A stretch of DNA of 64,000 bases from Bubalus kerabau (Eukaryota > Chordata > Mammalia > Artiodactyla > Bovidae): assembly GCF_029407905.1 (NCBI RefSeq), contig NC_073643.1:43062501-43126500 (forward strand). The letters are read 5' to 3'. Every line of letters begins with the position of its first letter. The first letter of the stretch is position 1. Below the pieces are notes generated by a model. It worked only from the letters and a program-made list of their open reading frames with translations, did not search any database and had not been told where the DNA came from. A program made the translations under genes and the position numbers. Shown one piece after another: positions 1 to 10,767 of the stretch.

Positions 1-290
1 GTTTCCCCCACATACTTAGTTTAATATAAGCATGTAACTTTTTTTTCTTTTTTCTTTTCCAATTCTCTTAGGATAATATAGGATTCTTTTTCCTTGAAAT
101 ATTCACAGAGTATGTGAAATTTAACCAAAGAATCCACACAAGAATGTTTTCTGGGTGAAGGCTCCTCTTTCATTTTACTTTCATTTTTTTGGTTGTTATT
201 GTTGAGGTTTTTTATTTCTTTTTTTTTTTTTTATTGGGGTATTGTTTTCTAGTGTTGTGTTAGTTTCTGCTCTACCACAGAATGAATCAG

Positions 291-291
<1 letters not shown>

Positions 292-324
<33 letters not shown>
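292..324. repeat. (GT)n microsatellite
   Basis: About 16 uninterrupted GT units within the L1 3' UTR, at a position where L1 copies often carry short dinucleotide runs. Confidence 0.95.
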
Positions 325-327
<3 letters not shown>

Positions 328-846
328 CTCCCTCTTGGTCTTCCATCCCACCCCGCCCCATCCCTCCCCTCTAATCACAGAGCACTTGGACATCAAAGAG
401 CACTGAGCTTCTTGTACTATAAAGCAGGCTCCCACTAGCTATCTGTTTTACACATGGCAGTGCACATACGTCAGTCTTAATCTCCCAATTCGTCCCCCCC
501 ACACCCCATGTCCACATATTCTCTACATCTTGTGTCTCTATTCCTGCTTGCAAATAGTTTCATCAGTACTATTTTTCTAGATTCCACATATCTGCTCAAA
601 TATATGATATTTTTCTCTTTCTGACGTACTACAATGTTTGACAGACTCTAGATCCATCCATATCTCTACAAATGACCCAGCTCTCTTTGTTTTTATGGCT
701 GACTGAGTCCATCATGTATAGGTACCACATCTTGTTTATCCACTCACCTGTTGGTGGGCATTTAGGTTGCCTACACATCCCAGCTACTGTAAATAGTGCT
801 GCAGTGAGCAGTGGGGTGCATGTGTCTTTTTGAATCACAGTTTTCT

Positions 847-957
847 ACCCACTCCAGTATTCTGGCATGGAGAACTCCATGGACAGAGGAGCCTGGCAGG
901 CTACAGTCTGTGGGGTTGCAAAGAGTCAGACACGACTGAGAGACTTGCACTTTTCAC
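847..957 (+). mobile_element. BovA monomer SINE inserted in the L1
   Basis: Begins acccactccagtattctggc and ends with the BovA tail cagacacgactgagagactt. L1 sequence resumes after it at the next base expected from the L1 3' region, and short ttttct/tttct flanks fit a target-site duplication. Being inserted in the L1, it is younger than it. Confidence 0.88.
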
Positions 958-1337
958 TTTCTCAGGGTATATGCCCAGTAGTGAGATTGCTGGGTCATAT
1001 GGTAGTTCTATTTTCAGTTTTTTAAGTAACCTTCATACTGTTTTGCACAGTGACTCTATCAATTTACATTCCTACCAACAGTGCAAGAGGGTTCCCTTTC
1101 TCTATTCCCTCTCCAGCATTTATTGTTTGCAGATTTTTTTTTTTTTTTTTTTTTTGGTCAGTGGCCTTTCTGACCAGTGTGAGGTGGTAGTTTTGGTTTA
1201 TATTTCTCTAATGATTAGTGAGGTTCACCATTTTTCATGTGCCTCTTGGCCATCTTCTTTGGATATATGTATATTTAGGTCTTCTGACCATTTTTTGATG
1301 GGATTGTTTGTTTTTTCAATATTGAGCTTCAACTGTG

Positions 1338-2742
1338 AAAGTCACCCATTTACTTCTCCCTACAAATGTGGCTATCCCCTCTGAGCAGCCAAATCAGTTC
1401 AGAAGTTTTGGGGTTTGCTTAGGGCAGATCTATCAGGAAAAAGATATCTGATTCTTCTCCCACAGATGACTAAGGGCTTGTGTCTTTGGCTCAAAGCATT
1501 CTCCAGGACACAACATGAGAATTCTAGAGCAAACTTGTGAGATGGTTGCCCTAAGATCCAGGTATAAGCAGAATACTGTCATTATCTTAATTCCATTGTC
1601 CTGGAATGTATCATACTCTGGAAATTAAATTTTGTTAAAATTACATTCATGCCATTTATATTTATGGTTGATGAATATTCCATGAAGTCTTCTTTGAGTT
1701 ACTGAAGTGGATATGTTAATATCCAGTAAAGAAAGGTATGGCCCAAACTGTCAGTATGCTTCTTTAGAATTATATTAGTTAATTTTGGGGGTAATATTTC
1801 TACCTTTCTTATTTAAAAAATGTCACAGAAGTGCCTACATCGTGAGTAGGAGATGACTTTTGAGATGCCACCTACTTTGATTCAAAACTCTGCAACTGTA
1901 CTTCTCAACTGTGCTACTTAACTCAAATTAATTGAATCTTTCTTAAAAATACTTCATGGTCATCCTGGTGTTTTTTGAAGTGAATTAAGAATTATTTTAA
2001 ATATTTGCAAGGACTAGGATTATTTGTTAGAGCAAATAATTCATTTTACAGGGTCTGCAGAAGTCTGCAGTACAAGCTGGAATGTTCCTTGTTTGTCATT
2101 AAACTACATACTGATCTTCGTAGAGATGAATACAGATTTTTTTAATTAGTTCAGAAGAATGACTGATTCTTTTTTTCTTAATTCTTCATCATATTATTTG
2201 ATGCTGACTTACTCCATATTCATACATACACATGCTAATCAGCTTCATCAGAATCAGTAATATTTTGATGGTTTGATTTATTTTAGTGACTTTTCTATTC
2301 TGAATCCCTAGAATAGATCAGATATGGAAAAATAAATGGGAGCAAGCCTGAGCAACTTTGAGAATAATATTCTGCTTGTCTTCTTTAATTAATCATCAGA
2401 ATCAGTACATTTCCATTTCTCTGTCATGACTCTATATTTAAATAGTTCATATTCGTCATGGAAATGCTCATAAGATTATTTTTAAATCATCAATTATTAT
2501 CCTTGATGAGCAAATTCCAAACTTATCAAAAATTTTTTTAAACAGAAATGCAGCAACAATAATGATCATTTGCTGTAGTTAGGATGGTTCTCAGTTTTAC
2601 AGCATCTCATTTTGTTTTCAGCTCCAGCAGACCTTTGCAGTTTTTTTTCTTTTTGGTTCATGAAGTGGTATGGGAAGCCCCAGAGAGAATATATGGGCCT
2701 CCTCTGACAAGCACACTCCAGTGGGTGGTGACTGCTCAGAGG
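1338..2742. other. Unannotated intronic sequence
   Basis: AT-rich, stop-dense in all frames, no repeat family recognised and no exon-like segment. Confidence 0.6.
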
Positions 2743-2743
2743 T

Positions 2744-2940
2744 GGGGCTTCCTTGGCAGCTCGGTGATAAAGAACCCAACTGCCAACGCAGGAGATGCGG
2801 ATTCAATCCCTATGTCAGGAAGATCCCCTGGAGGAGGAAATGGCACCCCACTCCAGTATTCTTGCCTGGAAAATCCCATGGACAGAGGAACCTGGTGGGC
2901 TTCAGTCCATGGGGTCACAAAGAGTGGGACATGACTTAGT
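2744..2940 (+). mobile_element. Bov-tA SINE
   Basis: Full ruminant Bov-tA structure: a tRNA-derived head starting gggcttccttggcagctcgg, then the BovA body (actccagtattcttgcctgg), then the tail (agtgggacatgacttagtg). The three overlapping open frames here (up to 116 aa) are translations of this SINE. Confidence 0.93.
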
Positions 2941-4005
2941 GATTTTTCTGCAGAAGCCTAGCAGGGATTTTTTATAGCACATTGGTCTCAGGTTTCCAAA
3001 AGAATAACAACAACAAAAACCCTAGAAGTTGCAAGGACTGTAAAGGCCTGACTTTGGGAAGTCACATAGCGACGCTCTCATCACCTTCCACTGATCAAAG
3101 CAAGCCAAAGGCCGGCCCAAACTCAACAGGAAGGGAAATAGACTCCAACTCTTGGTGAGAGGAGCAGCAAAGTCACTTTGCAAAAGGACATGTAGCATGG
3201 GAGGGATTCTCGTGTTTTATTGGTGAATAAATATCTTTAGGCATTTCACTTGATTTCTTTCCTGAATTTTGAGTATTCTGAATTGGCTGTGTGTCAGTAA
3301 GAGTTCAGCACAGGGCCTGGAATGTTGCCACCTCACTTTAATGTGACAAAAACTCCCTACATGTTCATCCAAAAGGACAGAGACAGTTACTTCTGGACTG
3401 GTGGTGAGAGTGAAGAGGAAGAGGGCAAGAAAAGGCATTATCCAGTTTTTGATAGTCCTTGGTGATACAGATGATGCTATGAGAAAGTCAATGGCTCCCA
3501 ATAATTAGACTGTCTAACAAGCAATGGGATTTTCAGTTCATCTGACAGCCTGACTCATTGACATTGACTGTAATATCTAATCTTCCTCCGATCTGTCAGC
3601 CCAAGGGAGCCCAAGATACCTTGAAGAAACTGAAGCTCAAAGATGAAAAAGGGCGAAAACACAGGCTGTGTATCCCTCTGGCTTGCTCCTGCTGATACGA
3701 GATAGGTCTCTTATTCTTGATCCCATTGTTCACAGTTCCCTGGTAGAACAAGGGCATTCTCAGGGCTTCCTCTGCCCAGCACTGAGCCCCCTTCCACTGT
3801 AGGGTTATATGTCTCCTTTCTTCATTTGAAGCTGAGTTTTTCTCTGGCCCTTGGCAGTTTTGCACAGTGTATTTGTATTTCATGAAAAGCATGAATCTCT
3901 TCCATGAACAGGACTCTGGCAATGGAGGGCATGCTTTTAATAAGAGGACTCACAGAGACTGAGTCATGAAACCTATAAAAAGTATAACATCACAAAGCTA
4001 TACTT
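2941..4005. other. Unannotated intronic sequence
   Basis: Mixed composition with short open frames on both strands (94 and 108 aa on the minus strand) that match no family I recognise and lack splice context. No repeat assigned. Confidence 0.5.
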
Positions 4006-4007
4006 AA

Positions 4008-4165
4008 TAACATGGACTTTGGACTCAGATGGGTTTGAGTTGAATCCTACTTTTAGTCTCATCTGGAATGTGCTCTCTTGCACATATTTCTTATTTTCTA
4101 TAAGTTGTAATTTCCTCATCTGAAAAATAGGAATTATAATAGTACTTCACTGATTTGTTGGAAAG
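4008..4165 (+). mobile_element. MIR SINE fragment
   Basis: Contains the diverged MIR core signature: gactttggactcagatgggt, later aatttcctcatctgaaaaat and a purine-rich end. It is an ancient mammalian tRNA-derived SINE. Confidence 0.7.
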
Positions 4166-4445
4166 AAGAAGTCAACGAGAGAGCGAGTACACATATAAGC
4201 CAAACAGTGATTTTGGCCAAAGGAAGAATGCCCGGCAACTTTGATGCACCCATTGCTAGGCCATTTTCAAGGACAAAATATTCTGGTTCAAATTTGGAGA
4301 AATACTTTCTGATTTTAGAAGGTGGAAATGCAGGACCATACTGAAAAGTTGATCTAAGACCCCTAGTCACTTAGATCTGCCTCCTCTGTGCTCCCACAAC
4401 AGTCAGTACTGATTTCTATCAATAGCACTCATCTCTGCATCATGG

Positions 4446-4640
4446 GGCTTCCTTTGTGACTCAGCTGGTAAAGAATCCACCTACAATGTGGGAGACCTGG
4501 GTTCGACCCCTGGGTTGGGAAGATCCCCTGGAGAAGGAAAAGGCTACCCACTCCAGTATCCTGGCCTAGAAAATTCCATGGACTGTATAGTCCATTGAGT
4601 CTCAAAGAATCAGACACAACTGAGCAACTTTCACTTCATT
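4446..4640 (+). mobile_element. Bov-tA SINE (first of an adjacent pair)
   Basis: tRNA-like head (cagctggtaaagaatccacc) and BovA body. It is flanked by a 9-bp direct repeat gcatcatgg at 4437-4445 and 4641-4649, read as the target-site duplication. The head bases share the end of the left copy. Confidence 0.92.
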
Positions 4641-4649
4641 GCATCATGG

Positions 4650-4860
4650 TCTTCCCTGGTGGCTCTGATGGTAAAGAATCTGCCCGCAGTGCAGGAGACC
4701 CAGGTTCGATCCCTGAGTCAGGAATATCCCCTGGAGGAGGGAATGGCTACCCAGTCCAGTAATTTTGCTGGAGAATCCCACAGAGGAGCCTGGCGGGCTG
4801 CAGTCGATGGCGTCACAAAGAGTCTGATATGACTGAGCAACTAACACTGCACTTTCTCTG
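4650..4860 (+). mobile_element. Bov-tA SINE (second of an adjacent pair)
   Basis: Head tcttccctggtggctctgat begins immediately after the right direct repeat of the previous SINE, in the same orientation. The body has a small deletion relative to its neighbour near cctggagaatccc. Confidence 0.92.
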
Positions 4861-4889
4861 TGTCATAACAGACTGTTAATGCTACATGA

Positions 4890-5025
4890 CAGTTTGGGGG
4901 AATAGAGAGTGAACTCTTCAAAGTCAGTTACTGTGTTGCATTCATCTTGGCATCCTAGATCTTCACACAAACCCCAGACTGAAAGCAGGCTATAGACGTA
5001 GGATGGATGGATGAATGGGTTGCCA
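4890..5025 (+). mobile_element. L2 LINE 3' tail fragment
   Basis: Shows the L2 3' signature in diverged form (tgcattcatcttggcatcct) and ends in tandem ggatggatgaatg units like the L2 tail. The assignment is by eye. Confidence 0.55.
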
Positions 5026-6084
5026 GCCAACCCTCTGGTTGGTTCACTCCTATTTGTGAAGTCCACTGTAAACTTCATCTGAACTTAAATGCCTTTGTTG
5101 ACTTTCTTCAGCTATGAGAAATCCCTTGGTCTACCACAGGAACTAAATCATGATTGTTGATCTTCTCTTCTTTAAAAAAAAAAAAACAGTTATTACTAAA
5201 TTAATGTCTATACTTTAGATTATAGGGTGAGGCTAGATCCTGTTTGATAATCTCTTTCACAGCCTTTCAGACATGATGAGTACTGGATAAATATATTAAA
5301 TTCAACAGAGTAGGTTACCTTCTTGGAGGGTTATCATGCATGTTGGCAGAATAGTCTCTTCAGAGGTGTTAATTACGCACCAAGAGGACCCAGGAGAAAG
5401 GGAGCTCTTGCAGCCTATGAGTAATATGGGATTTGCCCACTAACAAGGCCTAAGAGTCTTCAAATTAAATTATGTTGCATCTGTGATATTACCTTAAACC
5501 AATTGGCATATAAACAGTGGCAGCAGAATTTCGAGAGCTGTCTGCTCTTCTTCAAGATTAATTTGCTTTCCCTGAGTTGTTTCTCTAGGAACCACATGTA
5601 GCACATGGTACCCACTGTCTTAGGGTAGTATGCTATTTTCTTCTTTTTAATATGAGAGTTGTGAGTTAATTTTATTTATTTATTCATTTTTTTAAAATTT
5701 TTGAACATGCTGGGCCTTTATTGCTGTATGGGCTTTAATAGATAAAGTTTGTCTGAGACCCCGAGTATTCTAGGTAGGAACTACTATTTTCCAGGTATAA
5801 AAGAGTTTTTTTGTTTTTTTTTAAAGGATTTTACCGTTATAATTTTATTTCCCTTTGGGCTCACATGAAAATTTAGTTTACATTAAAAATGAGTTGACAT
5901 TTCTCTAGCTCTCATCCAACATTAATTCTAACCATGCTAGATCTGAGGGATAAACTTCTTTGAATAGAAAACATATATTGCAGTCTATCCCAGTCTCGTG
6001 TAGATGATTGTAAAGTAACTGGACGTCATCACCGTTTGATCAGGATCTTAGTACTCAGGAGTGTCTGATGCAAAGATCTGGTTT
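5026..6084. other. Mostly unannotated sequence with a short CHR-type SINE remnant at 5690-5745
   Basis: The segment at 5690-5745 (gctgggcctttattgctgta) resembles the start of a minus-strand CHR-type SINE but is cut off after about 55 bases. Nothing else is recognised. Confidence 0.5.
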
Positions 6085-6300
6085 GCTGTTTATTCACTCG
6101 TTCCAGCAAGACGTATTAAGTATCTCTGGTGTTGTAGGTGGTGGTAAATTAGCAGTAAACAAGACACATGCTTTGCTTGTGTGGAGCTTCCATTCTCATC
6201 TGGATACTTAGTAATGAAGCAACAAAAGTGCCAGCTGGTGGCGAGGGCTATGGAAAGATTAAAACAGGGGAAAGGGAGAGTGATTATAGGTAGCGGATAA
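6085..6300 (+). mobile_element. Ancient LINE-like interspersed repeat
   Basis: The pattern tattcactcgttccagcaag, then a degraded 'total/evenly sized' motif (gtggagcttccattctcatc) and a GA-rich end resembles a common ancient mammalian repeat that recurs at about 22.85, 28.44, 34.1 and 49.4 kb. I cannot name the subfamily with confidence (L2-like). Confidence 0.45.
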
Positions 6301-6497
6301 ACACCCTAGCAGTTAAATGCTCTTTTGAGAGACTGGCATTCAGATTAGGATCTGAATTAGAAGCAGCCATGGGAAGATCAGGGGGAATTGATCCAGTCAG
6401 AACAAATAACTGGAACAAAACCCCCCAAATCTAGGAAGAAGCTTAGTGTGTTTGAAGAACAGAAAGAAAGCAAATATCGCAGATGGTTAATATACAT

Positions 6498-6703
6498 GGG
6501 CTTCCCAGGTGACTCAGTGGAAAACCATCTGCCTGCCAAGACAAGAGGATGCTGTTCGATCTCTAGGTGGGGAAGATCCCCTGGAGGCGAAAATGGCAAC
6601 CGACTCCAGTATTCTTGCCTGGAGAATCCCAAGGACAGAGGAGCCTGGCGGGCTACAGTCCATGGAGTTTCAAAGAATAAGACATGATTTAGCAACTAAA
6701 CAG
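6498..6703 (+). mobile_element. Bov-tA SINE
   Basis: Head gggcttcccaggtgactcag, A/B-box-like region, then the BovA body and the degenerate tail aagacatgatttagcaacta. The 92- and 99-aa frames here are SINE-derived. Confidence 0.92.
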
Positions 6704-7144
6704 CTACAACACAGTATACAGGAGAGTGGTGAGGAAAAAGAGACTGGGACGGTGGGTAAGCCTCACTCAGGATGCAGCCTATGCTGAGGGTGAGACTCGG
6801 GCTCTGCTCTGGCTGTAGGGGAACTGAGAAAAGATAATTGATCCTGATTTTCTGATACGCAAGTAGTGCCTGGAATGACCCAGAGTTGCTCTGCTGCTGG
6901 CCAGGTCAACTACTCACACTGCACCCAGGGGCTGCCGACCCCCACTATGTGTAACGCCAGGCCCCACTGCCTCCCTGTAGAGTGACGTGGAGCCCACCTG
7001 TGTGGGTCATTTCTAGGTTTAGATGCCTGTGCGGCCATCCTCAGAGTCCCAGCAGAATAAAGAAGTGATCATACGTATGACCACCAGCTGAAGTAAGCAT
7101 ATTTGACAGTAATCTCCATTTCACTTTTTTTTTTTGCATCAAGA

Positions 7145-7244
7145 TATGTGTGTGTGTGTGCTGCCGTCTATGGGGTCACACAGAATCAGACACAACTGAA
7201 GCGACTTAGCAGCAGCAACAGCATGTGTGTGTGTGTGTGTGTGT
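7145..7244. repeat. (GT)n microsatellite split by a BovA2 tail
   Basis: GT units at 7145-7160 and 7224-7244 flank a 62-bp BovA2 3' end (7161-7222, + strand) that begins ctgccgtctatggggtcaca and ends tagcagcagcaacagc. Confidence 0.85.
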
Positions 7245-9214
7245 TATTTGCAGATAAGATGACTTTTTATTAAAGGGTTGGGTTGCCGGGAATACTACGT
7301 CAGGACAATGTTGCCTGAATGGGCTGGTGAAAAATGTTTACCTAAATGAGAATGTGTTAAGTCTGTTTAACTGTTTTGTGACATGTTGTATTACTAATAT
7401 TCAGTTAAAATGATAAATGAATGTGATGTATCACCCTGCAGTTAGGTATACACAAGATAAAATACCTCAATTCAGCCATTTTGGTTCAGTTTCATAAACA
7501 GCTGGAGTCATTAAACATTAGGTTAAGCTAAGCCTTTAGCACCAGGCAAGCAAAATGAACAGGTATTGCGATTTTTATGACATTGAAAATGAAAAATGTT
7601 TTAGATGTTATTCATTTTACTAAAGTTACATTAGACACAAAGATTGCCAGATTCATTCCACCCGTTTTCACAGTCAGCAGTTGTTTAAATAAAATATTAT
7701 TCCCTTCCCCACCTAGTTGCTGTGTGTAGACACTGCCAACCACAGTAATTATGAATGTTGTTGGAAGCTTGCAAAGTTGTCATCTTGCTGTGGTTTGGTG
7801 AAGTCAGAGCCTAAGGGAGGGTGTAAATTAAAGCAGAGAGGAGGAAGACTGGGAAAGGTCTCTTTTAACAACGACCAAAAAAAAAAGCAACTCAGTGGGA
7901 GTGGAGGCTGGCAATCTGCTAAAAGGAAATGAAAGGAAATTCTTCATTTCTAAACGGTTCATTGACCCATGATAATAAAGCAGCCCTGCAAAGAAGGATA
8001 ATTATCTTTTTAAGTATCAGATGCCCTGTGGGTAAAGGCCTCCCTTCTCCTCTCTTGAAAAATGAACTGAGATTAAACAAATACTCCTTTTCCTAGTTTA
8101 CCATTGACATGAATTTCCTGGTTATGAGCAAAAGTAATCAGTTTTCCCTTCTTCTTTTTCCCCCTTGTCTTATGGAAATCAAGCCCGCCCAGCTGAGCTC
8201 AGTGCATTTCCCCCTGGGCCCTGAGTCCTACCAATAGTATGGGGAGCTAAAGTGCTTGATATTCTGGTGAGACTAGCAATTGCAAAGTTGTGGTTTTATT
8301 ATGCCCCTTAGCTCCTTGGCTCAAGGCAGAAGCATGCTTTTTTTTAAAACAAGAAAAACGAAAGACACAGAAAAGAACATTAGCTTTTTTTCTCCTGCTG
8401 GTACCTGAAAAATAAACAAGAAATTCAGTGTAGCTTATGTGTGTATACATATGTATGTGTACATGTCTCTACGTGTATGCCCATACATATATGATGAGTT
8501 CAAATACCAAAAGGAAGTGAAATGTTATCGATGATGTGACATTGAATATTTATTTGCTACCCACAAATGATCAAACATGTATCCTTTTTCTCTAGACTCC
8601 TGTTTGTTCAGACCAATAATGTAAATATGTTGACTAGTCCAACTAATAGAATACATTAAGATGGTTTCAGTTGCACAGACAACCTAAATTGCTTAACCAC
8701 GTGGCACATCTGCTTGTTATAAATGAAGTTTTTCAGAATGTCTACTCTCCTTTAAAAAAGAAAACTGCTATTATCTTTTCATTAGCTGTTTTTCTAGAGA
8801 GATTTTGATGTTAAAGTCTTAACCATGATGCTCTTCATAGAAAAACCAAATAAATATTCCAGTTGCTTTTCCAACCCAGAGCCTTTGGCTCCTTGAGAAG
8901 ACTGAGCTTCAGAATAGAGTTCAGGAGATAAAGGTCCAGAATAGATCGTGCCTCGTGGCATAATTACTTCAGCCAGCACTTAAGCCTTTTAGAACACTGA
9001 TGTCTTTTTCTCTTAAAAGAACTTTCTCAGGGCACCACAGCTTCTCCTTCAGAGTATAATTAGCCATGTTTGTCAGCTCTGTTTGAACTCCTTGGAGTTC
9101 AGTGGTTGGTAAATATTTGTTCTTTTATCCCTTAGCCTTTGTGAGTTCAGGCCCTGGGGCTGATTCAGTGCTATGGGTATAAACTTCTTGGCGAAAACGT
9201 TCCCTAAAGCAAGC
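7245..9214. other. Unannotated intron 5 sequence upstream of the FHIT exon
   Basis: No repeat family or exon recognised. The 71-aa frame at 7717-7932 and the 67-aa frame at 8247-8450 show no domain I know. A (TA/TG)-rich stretch lies at 8436-8490. Confidence 0.55.
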
Positions 9215-9243
9215 AGAATGTACCTTAACAGACCTCACTGCAG
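9215..9243 (+). promoter_or_regulatory. Weak acceptor region of the 146-nt FHIT exon
   Basis: The 25 bases before the AG are mixed (taccttaacag then acctcactgcag) and lack a pyrimidine run. A competing AG sits 12 bases upstream, ending at 9231. The downstream AG gives the correct phase and the known exon length, so it is taken as the real site. Confidence 0.75.
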
Positions 9244-9389
9244 ACGTCCTCGTGTGTCCCCTCCGGCCAGTGGAGCGCTTCCGAGACATGAGTCCCGAAG
9301 AAGTGGCTGACTTGTTTCAGGCAGCACAGAGAGTCGGCACGGTGGTGGAGAAGCATTTCCAGGGCACCTCGCTCACGTTTTCCATGCAG
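9244..9389 (+). CDS. FHIT: FHIT coding exon (human exon 6 equivalent), codons 35 (part) to 83
   Basis: FHIT is a HIT-superfamily hydrolase that cleaves Ap3A to AMP and ADP and acts as a tumour suppressor. The exon translates to CPLRPVERFRDMSPEEVADL followed by FQAAQRVGTVVEKHFQGTSL and TFSMQ. This matches residues 36-83 of mammalian FHIT with a few substitutions relative to the human protein as I recall it (for example H48R, TT61-62AA, H74Q). The first two bases (AC) finish codon 35, the conserved His split across the intron, so the exon enters in phase 1 and leaves in phase 0. Its 146-nt length equals the human exon from memory. It is preceded by an AG (tcactgcag) and followed by a consensus donor gtgagt. 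Codons are intact, with no stop or frameshift. The GTG-initiated open frame that extends past the donor is an artefact of intron read-through. Confidence 0.97.
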
Positions 9390-9492
9390 GTGAGTATACA
9401 GAGAGCTCAGAAATTAGTTTTCATCCTTTTCACATTTTCACATTGAACTCGCTCCCGTGACAATGTTTCCCCATTTTGTGCAGTGTAATATT

Positions 9493-9712
9493 GGCTTCCC
9501 AGGTGGCTCAGTGGTAAAGAATCCACCTGCCAGTACAGTAGATGCAGGAGATTTGGGTTCGATTCCTGGGTCAGGAAGATCCCCTGGAGAAGGAACGGCT
9601 ACCCCACTCCAGTATTCTTGCCTGGAGAATTCTATGGACAGATGAGGCTGGCGGGCTACAGTCTATGGGGTCGCAAAGAGTCGGACACAACTGAGCAACT
9701 GAGCACGCATGC
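9493..9712 (+). mobile_element. Bov-tA SINE in FHIT intron 6
   Basis: Starts ggcttcccaggtggctcagt and includes the B-box-like tgggttcgattcctgggtca, the BovA body and the tail gtcggacacaactgagcaac. It lies about 100 bp downstream of the exon 6 donor. The head has a short insertion relative to other copies. Confidence 0.93.
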
Positions 9713-9719
9713 AGCCTGA

Positions 9720-9810
9720 TACTGGGTTGGCCAAAAAAGTCCGTTAAGGATTTTCTGTAAGATGTCATAAAAAAGAAAAAGTCCAAACAAACTTTTTGGC
9801 CAACACAGTA
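9720..9810. mobile_element. Mariner-derived miniature inverted-repeat element
   Basis: The left end ctgggttggccaaaaaagtc and right end actttttggccaacacag are inverted repeats of each other. TA dinucleotides flank them on both sides, the mariner target duplication. The length (about 91 bp with flanks) and the paired arms match the ruminant MADE1-like mariner MITEs. There is no transposase. The arms are more diverged than in the 22.4-kb copy. Confidence 0.9.
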
Positions 9811-10727
9811 GTTTTGTTTTTCTTTTGTTGTTTTCCTCTTGCATGATTTCTTTTGTCTGTAGTTTGTCTGTAGTGCAGATCACAACCCATCAGGTTGACT
9901 TTAGGACCCACTAATGGATTGAGAACCAACACGTCTGAAAACCACTGATGATACAGGTGTGCTTCATCTTGGAACTACAGCCAGGCACAAATTCTCACCC
10001 AGGTAGTCTGGGTCCTAGGAGTCGAAAGGCTTTCCTAAATTTGCAGAGTTCTAGTTTAACTTTGAAATTTCTGATTTTAAAAACAGTGCTTGTTCTGCTA
10101 TTCCAAACCAGATGAACATTTACTTTTGCTTTATATCATGGCTAATGACTGAAATTGTTTGCCTATTTTCAACTATTTCAACAAATAGCTTTGTCGAAAT
10201 AGCTTCAGAAATCCCAGGGGAGAACCCAGAATAGGGAAAGAGTCCAGCTAGAATAACACTTCCACCTTTTCTCTCAAGGTCAGAACACTAGGAAGGGCCC
10301 ACTTTCCCTGCTGTTGCCATGTGAGAGCCCATATTCTTGCTCAATGGATTATGTTTATAGCAGATTTCCTAAGTTGAGACTTAAAGTCATCAGACATTAA
10401 TTAAACTACATCTGGCTTAAAGATAACCAAAAGGTATGATACTTCACCTCCCCAAACATTTCCAGTCTTCCATTAATGGAATTAAAACCATAGCCAAAAG
10501 CAAAGAGCATGAAAAGTAGGAAGGGGGTTGGCTCACTGGATAATTTGTATCATTTTTATACATAACTTCTCACTTACTCTCAGACAGAAATGGAGAACTG
10601 TCAGGTTCTACACATTTGAAGCTCATGGTCCCCTTGAGGAAACTATAAATTAACACACAATGAAATTGGATCTAAATTATTAATGGGCGCTATTTCTGAA
10701 TAAGCAGGAGATACCACCTATCTGTTC
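9811..10727. other. Unannotated intron 6 sequence
   Basis: Mixed AT-rich intronic sequence. A possible old DNA-transposon edge (accactgatgatacag) lies near 9945. Nothing firm. Confidence 0.5.
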
Positions 10728-10767
10728 TCACCTCTTTTTTTTTTCTTCTTTGTTTTTCTGTTTCCAG
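10728..10767 (+). promoter_or_regulatory. Strong polypyrimidine tract and acceptor of the 30-nt FHIT exon
   Basis: About 40 bases almost entirely T and C lead into tttccag. A strong 3' splice signal of this kind is what an exon of only 30 nt would be expected to need for recognition. Confidence 0.8.

Larger units (their letters stand above)
220..1337 (-). mobile_element. LINE-1 3' end, minus strand, interrupted by a BovA SINE
   Basis: The T-run at about 222-233 is the complement of the poly(A) tail. The following sequence reads as the reverse complement of a mammalian L1 3' UTR and the end of ORF2, with phrases such as gggtatatgcccagtag and cagtgcaagagggttccc. A (GT)n run at 292-324 and a T-run at 1132-1155 lie inside it. 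It is 5'-truncated and carries stops, so it is inactive. The open frames across it are repeat translations. Confidence 0.9.
1..9243 (+). other. FHIT: FHIT intron 5, 3' end (partial)
   Basis: Noncoding sequence upstream of the first FHIT exon seen here. It holds an L1 3' end, several Bov-tA SINEs, MIR and L2 fossils and (GT)n runs, listed separately. No other exon with paired splice sites and recognisable protein similarity was found. FHIT intron 5 is known in human as one of the very large introns spanning the FRA3B common fragile site. Confidence 0.85.
9390..10767 (+). other. FHIT: FHIT intron 6 (complete, 1378 bp)
   Basis: Short phase-0 intron bounded by gtgagt and tttccag. It contains a Bov-tA SINE and, about 10 bp beyond it, a mariner miniature element, both within about 420 bp of the donor. 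From about 9811 to 10720 the sequence is unique or ancient, and I recognise nothing further in it. The acceptor side has a long T/C run. Confidence 0.92.

Noticed and set aside
830..1384. 184-aa plus-strand open frame
   Set aside because: It crosses a minus-strand L1 3' end and a BovA SINE, with a T-run coding a phenylalanine stretch. Repeat translation.
4446..4860. tRNA genes suggested by the tRNA-like heads of SINEs
   Set aside because: The heads carry degraded A and B boxes but continue into the BovA body and lack a foldable complete tRNA. The same applies to the other Bov-tA and CHR-type copies.
9252..9446. 64-aa open frame read as a stand-alone small gene
   Set aside because: It is the FHIT exon read from an internal valine codon through the donor into intron. 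The true exon boundaries are 9244-9389.
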